From: a virus
Reading direction: 5' to 3' (one strand)
DNA: 20,824 nt
IMG/VR virus record: IMGVR_UViG_3300003322_000341
Location: 1-20,824 of that record
Shown here: positions 1-8,580 of the stretch, one piece after another
Numbering within the stretch: the first letter of the stretch is position 1
Layout: each line of letters begins with the position of its first letter
The notes under the pieces: generated by a model
Databases searched by the model: none
The model's input: the letters and a program-made list of their open reading frames with translations, nothing else
Told to the model about the DNA's origin: nothing
Translations under genes and position numbers: made by a program

Positions 1-1016
1 GCCTTGGTGATGTGGTGCACCTCGTTGACGCCCGCGATGGTGAAGGCGTCGCCGACCTTGACCGTGCCGCCGCCGACCGTGATGGCCAGCGTCTGGTAGC
101 GGTTGTCCACGTTCTGCACTTCGCCGGTCGCGGCGGTGCTGGTGGCCTTGGGCACGTAGCGCTGGTTGGCGCCGTTGATCGTCACCGACGTGCCGGCGGC
201 CGCGGTCAGGCGGTAGGCGTAGTCCAGCTTGTACGTGTCGAAGCCTGCCACGCGGCCGACATAGGCGCGCTCGTAGGCCGACAGCGACTTGCTGTTGTCC
301 AGCGTGCGGCTGGCCAGGTTGGACGCCATCGAGTTGTAGTCCGACGACGAGTAGCACGCGAGGCGACGGTCCATCGGGACGCCATTCCGATTGAAAGCGT
401 TGTCGATCTGGGCGACGTCGTCGAAGCCGGCCGCAGCCGTGGTGCGCTTGACCACGACCGTGCCGGAGAGCGCGGCCAGGTTCGAGCAGTCGAGGTTGAT
501 GTCGGAGGCCAGGCGCTGCAGAGCGGCTTCACCCAGGCGCTGCTGCTGGAGCATGTCGCGCAGTTCGGTCGCCGACAGGGTCAGCGGCACCGAGTGCGAG
601 TAGCCCAGCGTCGTCGGAACGGACAGCTGCGTGTAGTTGCGGTTGAAGTTCGCCGACTGGTCGAGGCCGGTGAACGACTGCGCGATGTAGGGCTGCGGAC
701 GCCAGACGGTGTTGCCGGCGCGCTCGGCCAGCACGTCGTCGACGTTGAAGCGGCCGAACATCGGCGAGATGACGAGAGCATCCTGGAAACCTTCGAGGAC
801 GTTCTCGAAGGCGACGATTTCTTCCTTGTTGAAGGAATTGGCACCCAGCACCAGACCGGCTCGCGTCTGGTAGTTGAACAGCTTGGTGCTGATCGCATGG
901 CCGAACCAGGCGACGCCCGCGAAGGCGTAGGTCAGCGGCTTTTGCAGAACGGCGGGGGATGCGGCGACCACGCTCGCGGCCGCGGCAATGAGGGAAAGGC
1001 GAAGAGTCTTGGCCAC
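1..1016 (-). CDS. P22-type major coat protein, 3' part outside window
   Basis: Partial gene running off the left edge; 338 codons are visible. The reading frame continues from a GTG at 1016, preceded by AAGGAG six bases upstream. From about residue 59 the protein reads like the P22 gp5 coat family: ANSFNKEEIVAF, then the FGRFNVDDVLAERAGNTVWR stretch, the LSATELRD segment, VAGFDTYKLD and the VKVGDAFTIAGVNEVH strand close to the visible end. It forms the icosahedral shell around the scaffold encoded just upstream. Odd point: the first ~57 residues have no counterpart at the P22 N-terminus and include a hydrophobic, Ala-rich segment (LSLIAAAASVVAA). A shorter start at V56 (GTG) would remove it but lacks a clear ribosome site. 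Identity as a P22-like coat is confident; the start is likely but not certain. The 143-base gap to the scaffold gene shows only a small GCGGC-TTGC-GCCGC hairpin at 1049-1062. Confidence 0.88.
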   Translation of the reverse strand, partial: MAKTLRLSLIAAAASVVAASPAVLQKPLTYAFAGVAWFGHAISTKLFNYQTRAGLVLGANSFNKEEIVAFENVLEGFQDALVISPMFGRFNVDDVLAERAGNTVWRPQPYIAQSFTGLDQSANFNRNYTQLSVPTTLGYSHSVPLTLSATELRDMLQQQRLGEAALQRLASDINLDCSNLAALSGTVVVKRTTAAAGFDDVAQIDNAFNRNGVPMDRRLACYSSSDYNSMASNLASRTLDNSKSLSAYERAYVGRVAGFDTYKLDYAYRLTAAAGTSVTINGANQRYVPKATSTAATGEVQNVDNRYQTLAITVGGGTVKVGDAFTIAGVNEVHHITK

Positions 1017-1159
1017 GACGGGCTCCTTGGACGAATGAGTGCTGAATGCGGCTTGCGCCGCGCTGCTTGACTCATCCGCTCAGGGCCGGACGGGGGCCTC
1101 CTCAAACCTGCCCGTAAGGTGGGCGAGACCTGGCGCGTGACGTGCGCCGGACGGCGGCG

Positions 1160-2206
1160 TCAGGCCGCTTGCGGGTGGTCGCGCAGGTAGCGCGCGACCT
1201 TGGAGCGGTCGCCAGTGCGGTCAGCTTCGGCGCGCAGGCGCTCCAGCTGGTTGCCCACGGCGGCAGCGCCCGGTTTGCCGGACTGCACGCGCCGATCGGG
1301 GGCCGGCGCGACACGCTTGGTCTTGGTGATCTTCATGTTGGCCTTCAGCTCGCCGATAGCGACAGCGAATTTCACGGGGTCATTGATGGCGGCCAGCTTG
1401 CGGGCGACCATGGAGTTCGTGCCCAGGGCGTGGCGCATCTGCGCCGAGGTCTCGGGCGTGTCCAGCGCACCCATGACAATGCCGCGCTGCACGACGCTGA
1501 AGGTGCTGTCGAAGGCCTGCACGGCTTCCTTCTGCGCCTTCACGGGCAGCTTGGCCGTGGCCTCGTCAACCGCAGTCAGGCGGTCGGCCCACTGCTTTTG
1601 CTGCTCGCGCTGGGCCTGCTCGCGCTTTTCCTTCTGGACTGCGGCTTCGGCCTTGCGCTGATTGAAGGCAGCGTAGTCGGCCTTGAACTTGGCCTTGCCC
1701 TCGTCCGTGTACATCTCGTACTCGTCCGGGTCGGGCTCCTTACCCACCTCAATGGTGGCTTCGGCGGGGCGCATCGCCTGCAACTGCTCTTCCAGTTCGC
1801 GGGCACGCTGCTTGGCCTCCAGCTTCTCCTGCTCCTCGCGTTGCAGTCGGCGCTTCAGTTCCTTGCGTGCCACGCGCATGCGGGCGAAGGCGTCGTTGGC
1901 CGTCTCGTCGCCCAGTGCAGCGATGGCAGCCTCGGCGGAGGCGTCGTCGTCGTCTTCGGCCGGCTCGGGCTCGCCACCCAGGCTGATGACGACTTCGCTG
2001 TCGTCTTCTTCGCCTTCGTCGGCCGCGCTGGCGGAACCCTCGCCGCCCTCGTCGTCGGCATTGCCGTCGACGTCATCAGCACCGGCCGTGTCGCCGTCCA
2101 GATCTTCGTCCTCATCTACGACCGCGGCACCACCACCGCCGCCGCCCATCTCAGCCGGAGCCATGACGCGACGAAGGAGCAGCGAGAGCAGTCGGGAGTG
2201 GCGCAT
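1160..2206 (-). CDS. P22-like scaffold protein
   Basis: 348 aa, close to the ~300 aa of P22 gp8, and in the expected place between portal and coat. Residues 1-35 carry a Gly run; about 30-100 are extremely acidic (Asp/Glu-rich, low complexity). Residues ~105-150 and 175-215 are charged, Gln/Glu/Lys/Arg-rich helices likely to form coiled coils. The C-terminus is basic and helical (RLRAEADRTGDRSKVARYL), matching the coat-binding helix-turn-helix known at the end of P22 scaffold. The role is to direct coat and portal assembly and then leave the procapsid. ATG 2206 is taken as start; only a weak GGAT lies upstream, and ATGs at residues 15 and 20 (before the Gly run) are alternatives. The assignment rests on composition and position, since scaffold sequences diverge fast. 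Confidence 0.8.
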   Translation of the reverse strand: MRHSRLLSLLLRRVMAPAEMGGGGGGAAVVDEDEDLDGDTAGADDVDGNADDEGGEGSASAADEGEEDDSEVVISLGGEPEPAEDDDDASAEAAIAALGDETANDAFARMRVARKELKRRLQREEQEKLEAKQRARELEEQLQAMRPAEATIEVGKEPDPDEYEMYTDEGKAKFKADYAAFNQRKAEAAVQKEKREQAQREQQKQWADRLTAVDEATAKLPVKAQKEAVQAFDSTFSVVQRGIVMGALDTPETSAQMRHALGTNSMVARKLAAINDPVKFAVAIGELKANMKITKTKRVAPAPDRRVQSGKPGAAAVGNQLERLRAEADRTGDRSKVARYLRDHPQAA

Positions 2207-2280
2207 TGTTCAAATCCGTGGTGGGGATTGCGCGATTGTCATTCAAATGAATTGAACTTCCAAGGGCCAACCGTTCAACG

Positions 2281-4359
2281 TCACTGCATGGTCACCTGCT
2301 GCGGCGGCTGAAGCATCTGCTGCAGCGCCTGGTAGCTGGCGATCAGCTGGTCGTTGTGGCTTCCCATGGTGTCGGCGTAGGTCTTGGCCGTCTGCGCCCG
2401 CTTCAGGTCCGCGTCGGCGACGACTTGCACAGTCTGTGCGCGAGCCTTGCCGGCGTCGGCCTGGGCCTGTTCGGCAGCGGCCAGGGCGAACTGGTCTTGG
2501 GGCGACGGCTGGGCTTGGGCCTGTTCCTGAGCCATCTCGGCAGCCTCGTCCTTGGTGGGCTTGATGACGCCCATGCGGACCAGCTTGCGGCGGAAGTACT
2601 CGCGGGCGTCGTTGACGCCCTCGCCGTCCATGTTCATGAGGATCAGGCCGTCCAGGATGGCGATGGTCTCCGGGTCCTGCGTGTTGGCCTTCATCGCGGT
2701 CAACTCGCGCACGGTGGCGGCGCGCCTGCTGCTGCTGCTGGGGCCGACGTCGGGAACGACATCGAAGTTCGCCTTCGTAATGTCGTTGCGGGTGTAGTCC
2801 TCGCCAGTCTCCGGGTCGTATGCGGCCTGGTTCAGGATGATGCTGCTCGGCGTGCCGTCTGCAGCCAGTACCTTGCGCTTGTCGTCGCTGTCGACGGCGA
2901 TGTCGCGCATCATCGCGAGCCAGATTTCGCCCTCGCGCTTGCGGCTACGGGCCAGGTTGCTGAGGTAGATGAACACCTGCATGTCCAGTCGGTTCTGGAT
3001 CAGCTCGACCGTCTTGCCGCTGATGTTGGACTGCATCTGCTCGCCGGCCTGCTGGTTGCCCAGCATGTCCTCGAGCGCCTGGACGGCCATCTGCGCCAGC
3101 GCGGCGACGGCCGGCGGTACCTCGGGCGACTGCTTGTAGCCGGCCGGCACGTTGCTGCCCGGGATGGGCTGGCCGGTGGCCGGGTCGGTCATCAGGTTGG
3201 CCAGCAGGTACGGGAAGCGCTGGACGTTGTGGTTCGCCCACATGTAGGCGTGGCCGGCGATCTGCTCGGGCGACATGATCGGAACGTCAGGGCCCGACTC
3301 GGCCGCCATCTGCGCCAGCCACGACAGCAGCATGTTGTAGAGCCGCTGAGCGTCTTTGGCCAGGCGCACATGCCCGTTGCAGCGCTCGATACCGTCGACC
3401 ACCTGGCGCATGCCGTAGAACGGCACGACCGGAATCTCCGTGCCGGCGATGCGCTGCGGCTTGTGGTCGCCCTTGTCGAAGATCTTGCCGCCGCTCATCG
3501 TGTACTTCCACACGACGCGCTGACGCACGCGCTTCTGGCGGACCTCGGTGAAGCCGGTGGCTTCCAGTTCCTCGGCCAGGCCCTCGTCCTCTTCCAGCTC
3601 GGTCTCGGTGACGCGGCGCTCGTCGCCCATCAGGCCTTGGAAGAAGTGCACGAGCTCGGTCTCTTCCTCGATGCGGTACAGCTCGGCGACGTAGACGACG
3701 TCCGGCGTGCACCAGTCGAACTCGTTCATCCGGATCTCGTGCGGCCAGGTCGTCGGGTCGTCGTCGAATTCGTCCTCGTACTTGCGGCGGTCGTAAGGCG
3801 TCAGCACGTAGCAGCGCGAGGCGTCGCGCTTGTCGTAGCGCTTGCCATCAAGCGACCAGAACACGCGGTTGTCGGCGTCGTGGATGGGCTCGATGCGAAT
3901 CCGCTGCTGATCGTTGTCGTCGTCGAGCTCGTCCTCATAGTCCGCGCACAGGCGCCAGGCACCAAAGCCGCCGGAGACGCCCTCCTCGAAGGCCGTGTCG
4001 ACGGCCTCGTCGCCGCCGCTGGCCTGGAAGTCGGCGCGGTATAGGCCGTCGCAGGCGTCGGCCAGGTCGTCATCCTTGCTGCCGTCCTTCGGCTGGAAGT
4101 CCAGCGTGATGCGGTTGTTGCGGTACTCGCTGATGACACGCTTGACCGCAAGGTGGACCTTGTTGAACTCGAACCGTGGCTTGTTCTCGAACTGGTCGCC
4201 GAGCGGGCCTTCCCACTGCGCGCCGGCGATGTAGCAGAAGCGACGATCCTCCAGGCACTGCATGCGCTCTTCGCGCACCGCGGCCTGGATGTCGCTGAAC
4301 TCCTGCAGGGCCTCGGCGTGGAGGTCTTGCAGCTTGGCTTGTCGGGATTGGCGTGCCAT
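2281..4359 (-). CDS. P22-type portal protein
   Basis: 692 aa (P22 gp1 is 725 aa). The P22 portal pattern can be followed in order: an HLAVKRVISEYRNNRI helix and QPKDGSKDDDLAD near residues 70-100, GFGAWRLCADYEDE near 130-145, IRIEPIHDADNRVFW, DKRDASRCYVL, a stem/clip region ending TEIPVVPFYGMRQVVDG, LAKDAQRLYNMLLSW, and SPEQIAGHAYMW. A DVGPSSSSRR stretch and a long Gln/Ala-rich C-terminal helix follow, the counterpart of the P22 barrel. It forms the dodecameric DNA channel at the packaging vertex, contacting terminase and scaffold. ATG 4359 has AAAGG upstream and starts 10 bases after the stop of the glycoside hydrolase gene. A 74-base gap separates it from the scaffold gene. Confidence 0.95.
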   Translation of the reverse strand: MARQSRQAKLQDLHAEALQEFSDIQAAVREERMQCLEDRRFCYIAGAQWEGPLGDQFENKPRFEFNKVHLAVKRVISEYRNNRITLDFQPKDGSKDDDLADACDGLYRADFQASGGDEAVDTAFEEGVSGGFGAWRLCADYEDELDDDNDQQRIRIEPIHDADNRVFWSLDGKRYDKRDASRCYVLTPYDRRKYEDEFDDDPTTWPHEIRMNEFDWCTPDVVYVAELYRIEEETELVHFFQGLMGDERRVTETELEEDEGLAEELEATGFTEVRQKRVRQRVVWKYTMSGGKIFDKGDHKPQRIAGTEIPVVPFYGMRQVVDGIERCNGHVRLAKDAQRLYNMLLSWLAQMAAESGPDVPIMSPEQIAGHAYMWANHNVQRFPYLLANLMTDPATGQPIPGSNVPAGYKQSPEVPPAVAALAQMAVQALEDMLGNQQAGEQMQSNISGKTVELIQNRLDMQVFIYLSNLARSRKREGEIWLAMMRDIAVDSDDKRKVLAADGTPSSIILNQAAYDPETGEDYTRNDITKANFDVVPDVGPSSSSRRAATVRELTAMKANTQDPETIAILDGLILMNMDGEGVNDAREYFRRKLVRMGVIKPTKDEAAEMAQEQAQAQPSPQDQFALAAAEQAQADAGKARAQTVQVVADADLKRAQTAKTYADTMGSHNDQLIASYQALQQMLQPPQQVTMQ

Positions 4360-4369
4360 CGCGTGCCTT

Positions 4370-5554
4370 TCAGACCACGAGCGACGTGCCGTCGGTGAAG
4401 TTCATCCACTCTCGGCCGTCGGGGTAATAGCCGGCCGCGGACATGGTCTTGCCGGCGCACGCCGAATAGACCTGCTGACGGCCGAGGACGTAGCCCGTCG
4501 TGTCAGCGACTTGGTCGCCGCACAGCAGGTTGCCGCCGTAGCTGAAGTCACACATGCACTTCAGCCCATGGCGGATGCCGCTCATGAAGCGGCGGATGGT
4601 CTCGATGCGACGCTGGTTGGCTGACTGCGCAAGCCATGCCTGCACCGTGGCCGAAGGGCTGGCGCGCGATCCGCCGGAGTCGTAGCCGAACTCCGTGCAC
4701 CAGATGTCGATGCCCTGCTTGTTGTAGGGCACGAGCGCCAACCGAATCTGGTTGACGCCGCCTTGCGGTAGCGTGCCGTGCGTGCCTCGGCCGGCATAGG
4801 TGGGGTTGGCGGTCGCCCAATATGGATGCGACGCGACAGCGTCGAACGTCTGCCAACCCATCGTGCCGACCAGCGCCGGGTAGGCCGCGGCGATGTCGGA
4901 GCCACCCGCCGCCTGGGCCAGCCATGTGCTGAAAGTGGGCACGTTGTACATGCCGCACGTCAGCACCACCATGCTCGGATCGGCCGTCTTTACCGTGGAG
5001 TAGATGACGGCGCGCTCGTTCACGAACTGCTGTGCCGTGCCCCACCATTCGCCGACCGTCGTGCCAGCGAAGTTGTTCGCCTCGGGCTCGTTGCGGACCT
5101 GAATGGCCTTGAAGAAGCCATTCCAGACCGTCTTATTGCGGGCGATGAATTGCTGGAAGAAGTAGGCGACCTGCGTCAGGTCGTTCGGGTAGCTGCCGCC
5201 GCCCGGACGCCCATAGGGATCGTTCGTTGCCGCTTGACCAGCCTGCGCAAGCCATGCGCCGATGCTGTGCCAAGCGAAGATGCCCGAAAGCACGCCATTG
5301 GCCACCCACTGCGTCACGAACAGGTCGAGGTTTGCCCAGTTGATGGTGTTCGCGGCCGTGAACATCACCGAAGGACTGAGCGCGCTGCAGTCGTAGGTGG
5401 ACACGATGCCCAGCTGGAACGCCGGAGGATTCGTACCGTCGCCGCCGCTCGTCGGTGCGCGGACAGGCCAGTCCTGCGTATTCGTACCGAAGAACGTTGT
5501 CGGGATGAAGAGAGGCCCCGAGGCGGTCTGGACCGCCCCCGAGTCGGGGCTCAC
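4370..5554 (-). CDS. Clan GH-A (GH39-like) glycoside hydrolase in the head module
   Basis: 394 aa. The sequence shows the landmarks of a retaining TIM-barrel glycosidase of clan GH-A. FFGTNTQDWP lies near the N-terminus (20-30). The NEP motif (N155-E156-P157) supplies the acid/base Glu. HPYW is at 243-246. WCTEFGY (285-291) places E288 as the nucleophile. The order and the FFG start are closest to GH39-like enzymes. The last ~65 residues hold several Cys (CMCDF, LLCGD). There is no signal peptide or membrane segment. The start is GTG 5554, overlapping the stop of the 272-aa gene by GTGA, so the two are probably translated together. Between terminase and portal, the likely role is a virion-borne enzyme degrading capsule or envelope glycan during adsorption; the substrate cannot be read from the sequence. 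It could instead be a cargo gene altering the host surface. Confidence 0.85.
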   Translation of the reverse strand: MSPDSGAVQTASGPLFIPTTFFGTNTQDWPVRAPTSGGDGTNPPAFQLGIVSTYDCSALSPSVMFTAANTINWANLDLFVTQWVANGVLSGIFAWHSIGAWLAQAGQAATNDPYGRPGGGSYPNDLTQVAYFFQQFIARNKTVWNGFFKAIQVRNEPEANNFAGTTVGEWWGTAQQFVNERAVIYSTVKTADPSMVVLTCGMYNVPTFSTWLAQAAGGSDIAAAYPALVGTMGWQTFDAVASHPYWATANPTYAGRGTHGTLPQGGVNQIRLALVPYNKQGIDIWCTEFGYDSGGSRASPSATVQAWLAQSANQRRIETIRRFMSGIRHGLKCMCDFSYGGNLLCGDQVADTTGYVLGRQQVYSACAGKTMSAAGYYPDGREWMNFTDGTSLVV

Positions 5555-6369
5555 CGAAAAATCTGAACCTCGTAATCCAGTAGGTCGTAGGTGTTGCCAG
5601 CCGTGGCTCCGCTGATCGCGAAGTTCAGGTAGTTGTCGACCGTGTTGTCCCAGGTGGACGTGAACTCGCCGACCTGCTGCGAGAGGCTGCCGTCGCCTTC
5701 GCGGCTGCGGCGGAAGGTAGTGCCGAGCCGACCGCTCTTGTAGGCCATGGTGAACTCGAACACGACCTCCAGGCCTGTAGCCGACCAGCCAGTGTTCGTC
5801 ACGTTGGACGCGCCTGACAGCAGGTTCGGGTCGGAAAGGCTGTTCAAGGGGCCGCCCTGGATCTGGAAGAAGCTGGCCGCGTCGGTGCCGGTCTTGCGTA
5901 CCGTCGCTCGCCCGCGGATCAGGCCGAAGCCATCGGTCAGCGTGCCTCCTGGAATCAGCATCGGCTCAGGGATGCCGAACACACCCGACGAACTTGCGCC
6001 GTTGAACGTGTTGATGGGGCTACTGAAGCTACCACTTGCGCGATATCCCAGCGTCACGAGACCCTTGCCGGCGCCGACCTTGGTCATATCGGCGTAGAGA
6101 TCGTAGGTGCTCGGATCTTGAGAGACCGCGTTCAGCGTCGCCGGCACCAGCGTGTAGGTCAATGCCCGTTCGCAGATGATGCTGATCTGGTGGTCAACGC
6201 TGAACGGGCCGATGTAGGCCGGGCTTGCACCGAGCGGCGTGTAGCGCTGCGACGCGAGGGCGCCGGGGCGCAATACGTTCGCGAGACCCGATCCGCCAGC
6301 CGCGAAACGCAGTCGCTGCCCGGCAGTCAGGGTGATGGTTGGGCTCGAACCCGCCGCAATCGTCGGCAT
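5551..6369 (-). CDS. Probable virion structural protein with beta-rich C-terminal domain
   Basis: 272 aa, start ATG 6369 with AAGGA seven bases upstream. The N-terminus (residues 1-75) is a small beta-rich module: an ITLTAGQRLRF strand, then LGASPAYIGPFSVDHQISI. I know similar short modules from phage virion proteins, where they look like attachment or decoration units. The rest (about 85-272) is Gly/Ser/Thr-rich with alternating strands and almost no Cys or charge clusters, typical of a jelly-roll or carbohydrate-binding fold on virions. It ends in the GTGA overlap with the glycoside hydrolase. Inference: it anchors the enzyme on the particle, or provides glycan binding for it. No enzymatic motif is seen. 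A minor capsid or tail protein without link to the enzyme is the alternative. Confidence 0.55.
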   Translation of the reverse strand: MPTIAAGSSPTITLTAGQRLRFAAGGSGLANVLRPGALASQRYTPLGASPAYIGPFSVDHQISIICERALTYTLVPATLNAVSQDPSTYDLYADMTKVGAGKGLVTLGYRASGSFSSPINTFNGASSSGVFGIPEPMLIPGGTLTDGFGLIRGRATVRKTGTDAASFFQIQGGPLNSLSDPNLLSGASNVTNTGWSATGLEVVFEFTMAYKSGRLGTTFRRSREGDGSLSQQVGEFTSTWDNTVDNYLNFAISGATAGNTYDLLDYEVQIFR

Positions 6370-6474
6370 AGCGTCATCCTTGGATCGGATGAGCTGCCGG
6401 GGGGCTCGGGTACTCAGCTGGCCGGCGTGGCGCGGGCCATGGGGCGGGAGTTTAGCGGCGCAAGCGGCGCGCGG

Positions 6475-6786
6475 CTACAGGCCTGCTGGCGCCCTGATGA
6501 CGTCCAAACCGGCGGCCACGACCTTGCGCCTCTGTGTCACGGTCAGCGTGCGCGAGATGTCGGCCAGCTTCAGCGTGGCGGTCCAGTCACCTGGCGCGGC
6601 TGCGCACGCAGCTTGCAGCGCATCCATGGCGGCGAGCCGAGGCCGCTTGCAGAACAGGCCGCTGAGCACGGGCATTGCGTGCGGTGACCGGCCGAACACT
6701 TGCTCGGCGATGTTGGCTTGGCTGAGCAGCCAGAGCGCCTCGCCGTGCTGTTGCATCAGGGGCTTCAGGTCGGCAACGATGCCCAT
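6475..6786 (-). CDS. Hypothetical 103-aa protein coupled to large terminase
   Basis: The ATG at 6786 shares its A with the TGA of the terminase gene (TGATG), so translation is coupled. The frame stays open further upstream, but inside the terminase gene, so this start is preferred. The protein is small and helical (GIVADLKPLMQQHGEALWLL, ARLAAMDALQAACAAAPGDW) and ends with a VTQRRKVVAAGLDVI helix. I do not recognise the family. The position immediately after terminase suggests a packaging, connector or head-completion role, but nothing in the sequence proves it. A 105-base gap without a recognisable signal follows before the 272-aa gene. Confidence 0.7.
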   Translation of the reverse strand: MGIVADLKPLMQQHGEALWLLSQANIAEQVFGRSPHAMPVLSGLFCKRPRLAAMDALQAACAAAPGDWTATLKLADISRTLTVTQRRKVVAAGLDVIRAPAGL

Positions 6787-8234
6787 CAGCGCCTCGCGTA
6801 GTGGTTGACCATGGGCAGGACCTCGACCTTCGGAGGAGGCGGCGCAGGCGGCCGCAATGCCCGATGCTCGCCCAAGCCCAGCATCTGGTACTGCCCGGCC
6901 TCGCACGGGTGGCTGAAGGCGTTCTTGTTCGGCACATCCCGGTAGCGCTCATCGCCTGACACGGACACGCGCTTGAACGCATAGCCGCCCTGCATGCCCT
7001 TGCGCGTGACCTTGCAGTCGGGGTGGATGAGGAACCCGGGCTCGCCGTCGATCATGCGACGCAGCGATGCAGCGACAGCCTCAGTGCGCACCGTGAAGTC
7101 ATTCGTGGGCGCTGGCTTGGCGTGGATGCCGTTGGCTTCCAGCAACTGGAACACCGTCCTCTCCTCGTTGTCGCCGGCCTGTCGCTGATCGCCGGCCGGG
7201 TCGCCCGTGATTGACGCGATGGCGTAGCCAGGGCATTTCTCGCCCAGGAACCGCTTGAGCTCGGTCGCAAACCTGATGATGCCGGTGTCCTCGGTCACCA
7301 GCTCATGGCGCCAACGCACCTGCCCGTTCGCCATGCGCTGCCCGATCATCGCCGCCGGCGTCAGGCCGAAGTCCAGGCCGATGTGCAGGCCAAGCCCTGG
7401 CGTGAGCTCGAACGCCCGGCAATGCGTGCTGTCGCGGTAGTCCGGGTAGACCGGCTTGCCGTCCTTCACGAAGCCGTATTCGTTGGCCAGGTTGACGAGA
7501 ATCCAGTCTTCGCCCTTGCCCTGCGCGCCCTTCAGGTAATACCCCTTGGGTAGGTTGTGCAGGTTCTCGGCCAGCGGGTTTTCTCGCCACGGCGCATCCT
7601 TGTTGTCGCGGATCAGTCCGCCGGGCTGCTTCAGGAACAGCCAGCCTTCCGGCCGCTCCTCTTCGGCAAGGCGGTAGTACCAATGGTCGGTGTCGGGCGC
7701 GTTGGTGTCGCCGTAGATGCCGTACCACGTCGGCTCCACGGCCTGCGGATAGCGGCCGACGCGCAGGTCCAGCATGGACACGATGGCAAACGGCAGTTCC
7801 TTGGTCTCGTTCAGCCATGCTGCGGTCGCCTGAACGCCGCGCAGCTTCTTGACGTGCTCCTCGCGGTCCAGCGCGAGAAAGATCATCTCCGCATCGACGC
7901 GCGTGCCGTCTTCCAGGTTGAACTTCAGGTGATGAGTCGGCGGCTCGAGGCCGCCCTTGTTGAAGTCGCCCAAGTCCTCGAACATCTCCAGCCAGTCCTT
8001 GATGGTCGTGCCGAAGAGGTCGGGATAGGTGTTGCGCACGGCGATGATGCGCGTCTTGCGCACGCCGTTGCTGTCCGGCGCTTGGTCAACCATGATGCGG
8101 AAGGTCTTCCAGCAACTGGCGTTCGTCTTCGATGACCCCAGCGGGCCGCAGATGAACGTGCGCTGTTCGCGGCTGAGGATGTAGCGCTCAAGGGTCGGGC
8201 CCTGCGGCGCGTAGCTGAAGTCAACCTTCGGCAT
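6786..8234 (-). CDS. terL: Terminase large subunit (packaging ATPase/nuclease)
   Basis: 482 aa. The ATPase half has a Walker A-like CGPLGSSKT (residues 29-37) and a Walker B/catalytic Glu in AAWLNETKEL (E143). The nuclease half has the RNase H-like acidic set: D288 in IGLDFGLTP, D345 in GDPAGD, and a distal D433/H442 region (DVPNKNAFSHPCEAGQY). It translocates DNA through the portal and cuts it to unit length, in a complex with the small subunit. Length and motif order are normal for P22/Sf6-like terminases. It overlaps the small-subunit gene by 14 bases and is followed by a coupled 103-aa gene. The C-terminus is Pro-rich (PPAPPPPKVEVLP), a likely flexible tail for portal contact. Confidence 0.95.
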   Translation of the reverse strand: MPKVDFSYAPQGPTLERYILSREQRTFICGPLGSSKTNASCWKTFRIMVDQAPDSNGVRKTRIIAVRNTYPDLFGTTIKDWLEMFEDLGDFNKGGLEPPTHHLKFNLEDGTRVDAEMIFLALDREEHVKKLRGVQATAAWLNETKELPFAIVSMLDLRVGRYPQAVEPTWYGIYGDTNAPDTDHWYYRLAEEERPEGWLFLKQPGGLIRDNKDAPWRENPLAENLHNLPKGYYLKGAQGKGEDWILVNLANEYGFVKDGKPVYPDYRDSTHCRAFELTPGLGLHIGLDFGLTPAAMIGQRMANGQVRWRHELVTEDTGIIRFATELKRFLGEKCPGYAIASITGDPAGDQRQAGDNEERTVFQLLEANGIHAKPAPTNDFTVRTEAVAASLRRMIDGEPGFLIHPDCKVTRKGMQGGYAFKRVSVSGDERYRDVPNKNAFSHPCEAGQYQMLGLGEHRALRPPAPPPPKVEVLPMVNHYARR

Positions 8235-8553
8235 CGCGGCTGCGGCCGGTGTAGTCCTTCACGGTGACGACGAGGCCCGCGCCGTCGGAGCCGATGGTCA
8301 GCGGCAGCACGCGGCCAAGCAGCGCCGAGAACGCCTTGGGCTCCGACCTGGCCAGGCCGACGAGGTAGCCCGTCAGACCTTCCTTGCCCTTGCCGTCCTC
8401 GCCTACCTTCTCGGCCGCGAGCAGGATGGCCTCTTTCAGCGTCTTCGTGGTCTTGCTCTGCGATCCTTTTGGACGACCAGGACCAGGACCCATCGCGGCA
8501 GCACCCGAGGGTTTTCGCTTGGTTTTTGAAACCGTGTCAGCCATGCCCGTCAT
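8221..8553 (-). CDS. Putative terminase small subunit
   Basis: 110 aa, directly upstream of and overlapping the large terminase, the usual place for the DNA-recognition subunit. The N-terminus is basic and contains GRPKGSQSKTTKTLKEAI, a pattern familiar from phage proteins of this position. It is followed by a helical core (LTGYLVGLARSEPKAFSALLGRVLPL) and a short beta tail (GLVVTVKDY). No clear helix-turn-helix can be drawn, so the name depends mostly on context. Two ATGs are possible, 8553 and 8544; neither has a strong ribosome site (GGAAAA precedes both), so the start may be three residues shorter. Confidence 0.6.
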   Translation of the reverse strand: MTGMADTVSKTKRKPSGAAAMGPGPGRPKGSQSKTTKTLKEAILLAAEKVGEDGKGKEGLTGYLVGLARSEPKAFSALLGRVLPLTIGSDGAGLVVTVKDYTGRSRDAEG

Positions 8554-8580
8554 TTTCCGCTGTGAAGACTATTCACGCCA

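Noticed and set aside
12-4044. Long plus-strand open frames opposite coat, scaffold and portal (e.g. 12-1070, 1142-2311, 2356-4044)
   Set aside because: They lie antisense to clear P22-type genes, have Val/Leu/Arg/His-biased composition and no ribosome sites; expected shadows in GC-rich DNA.
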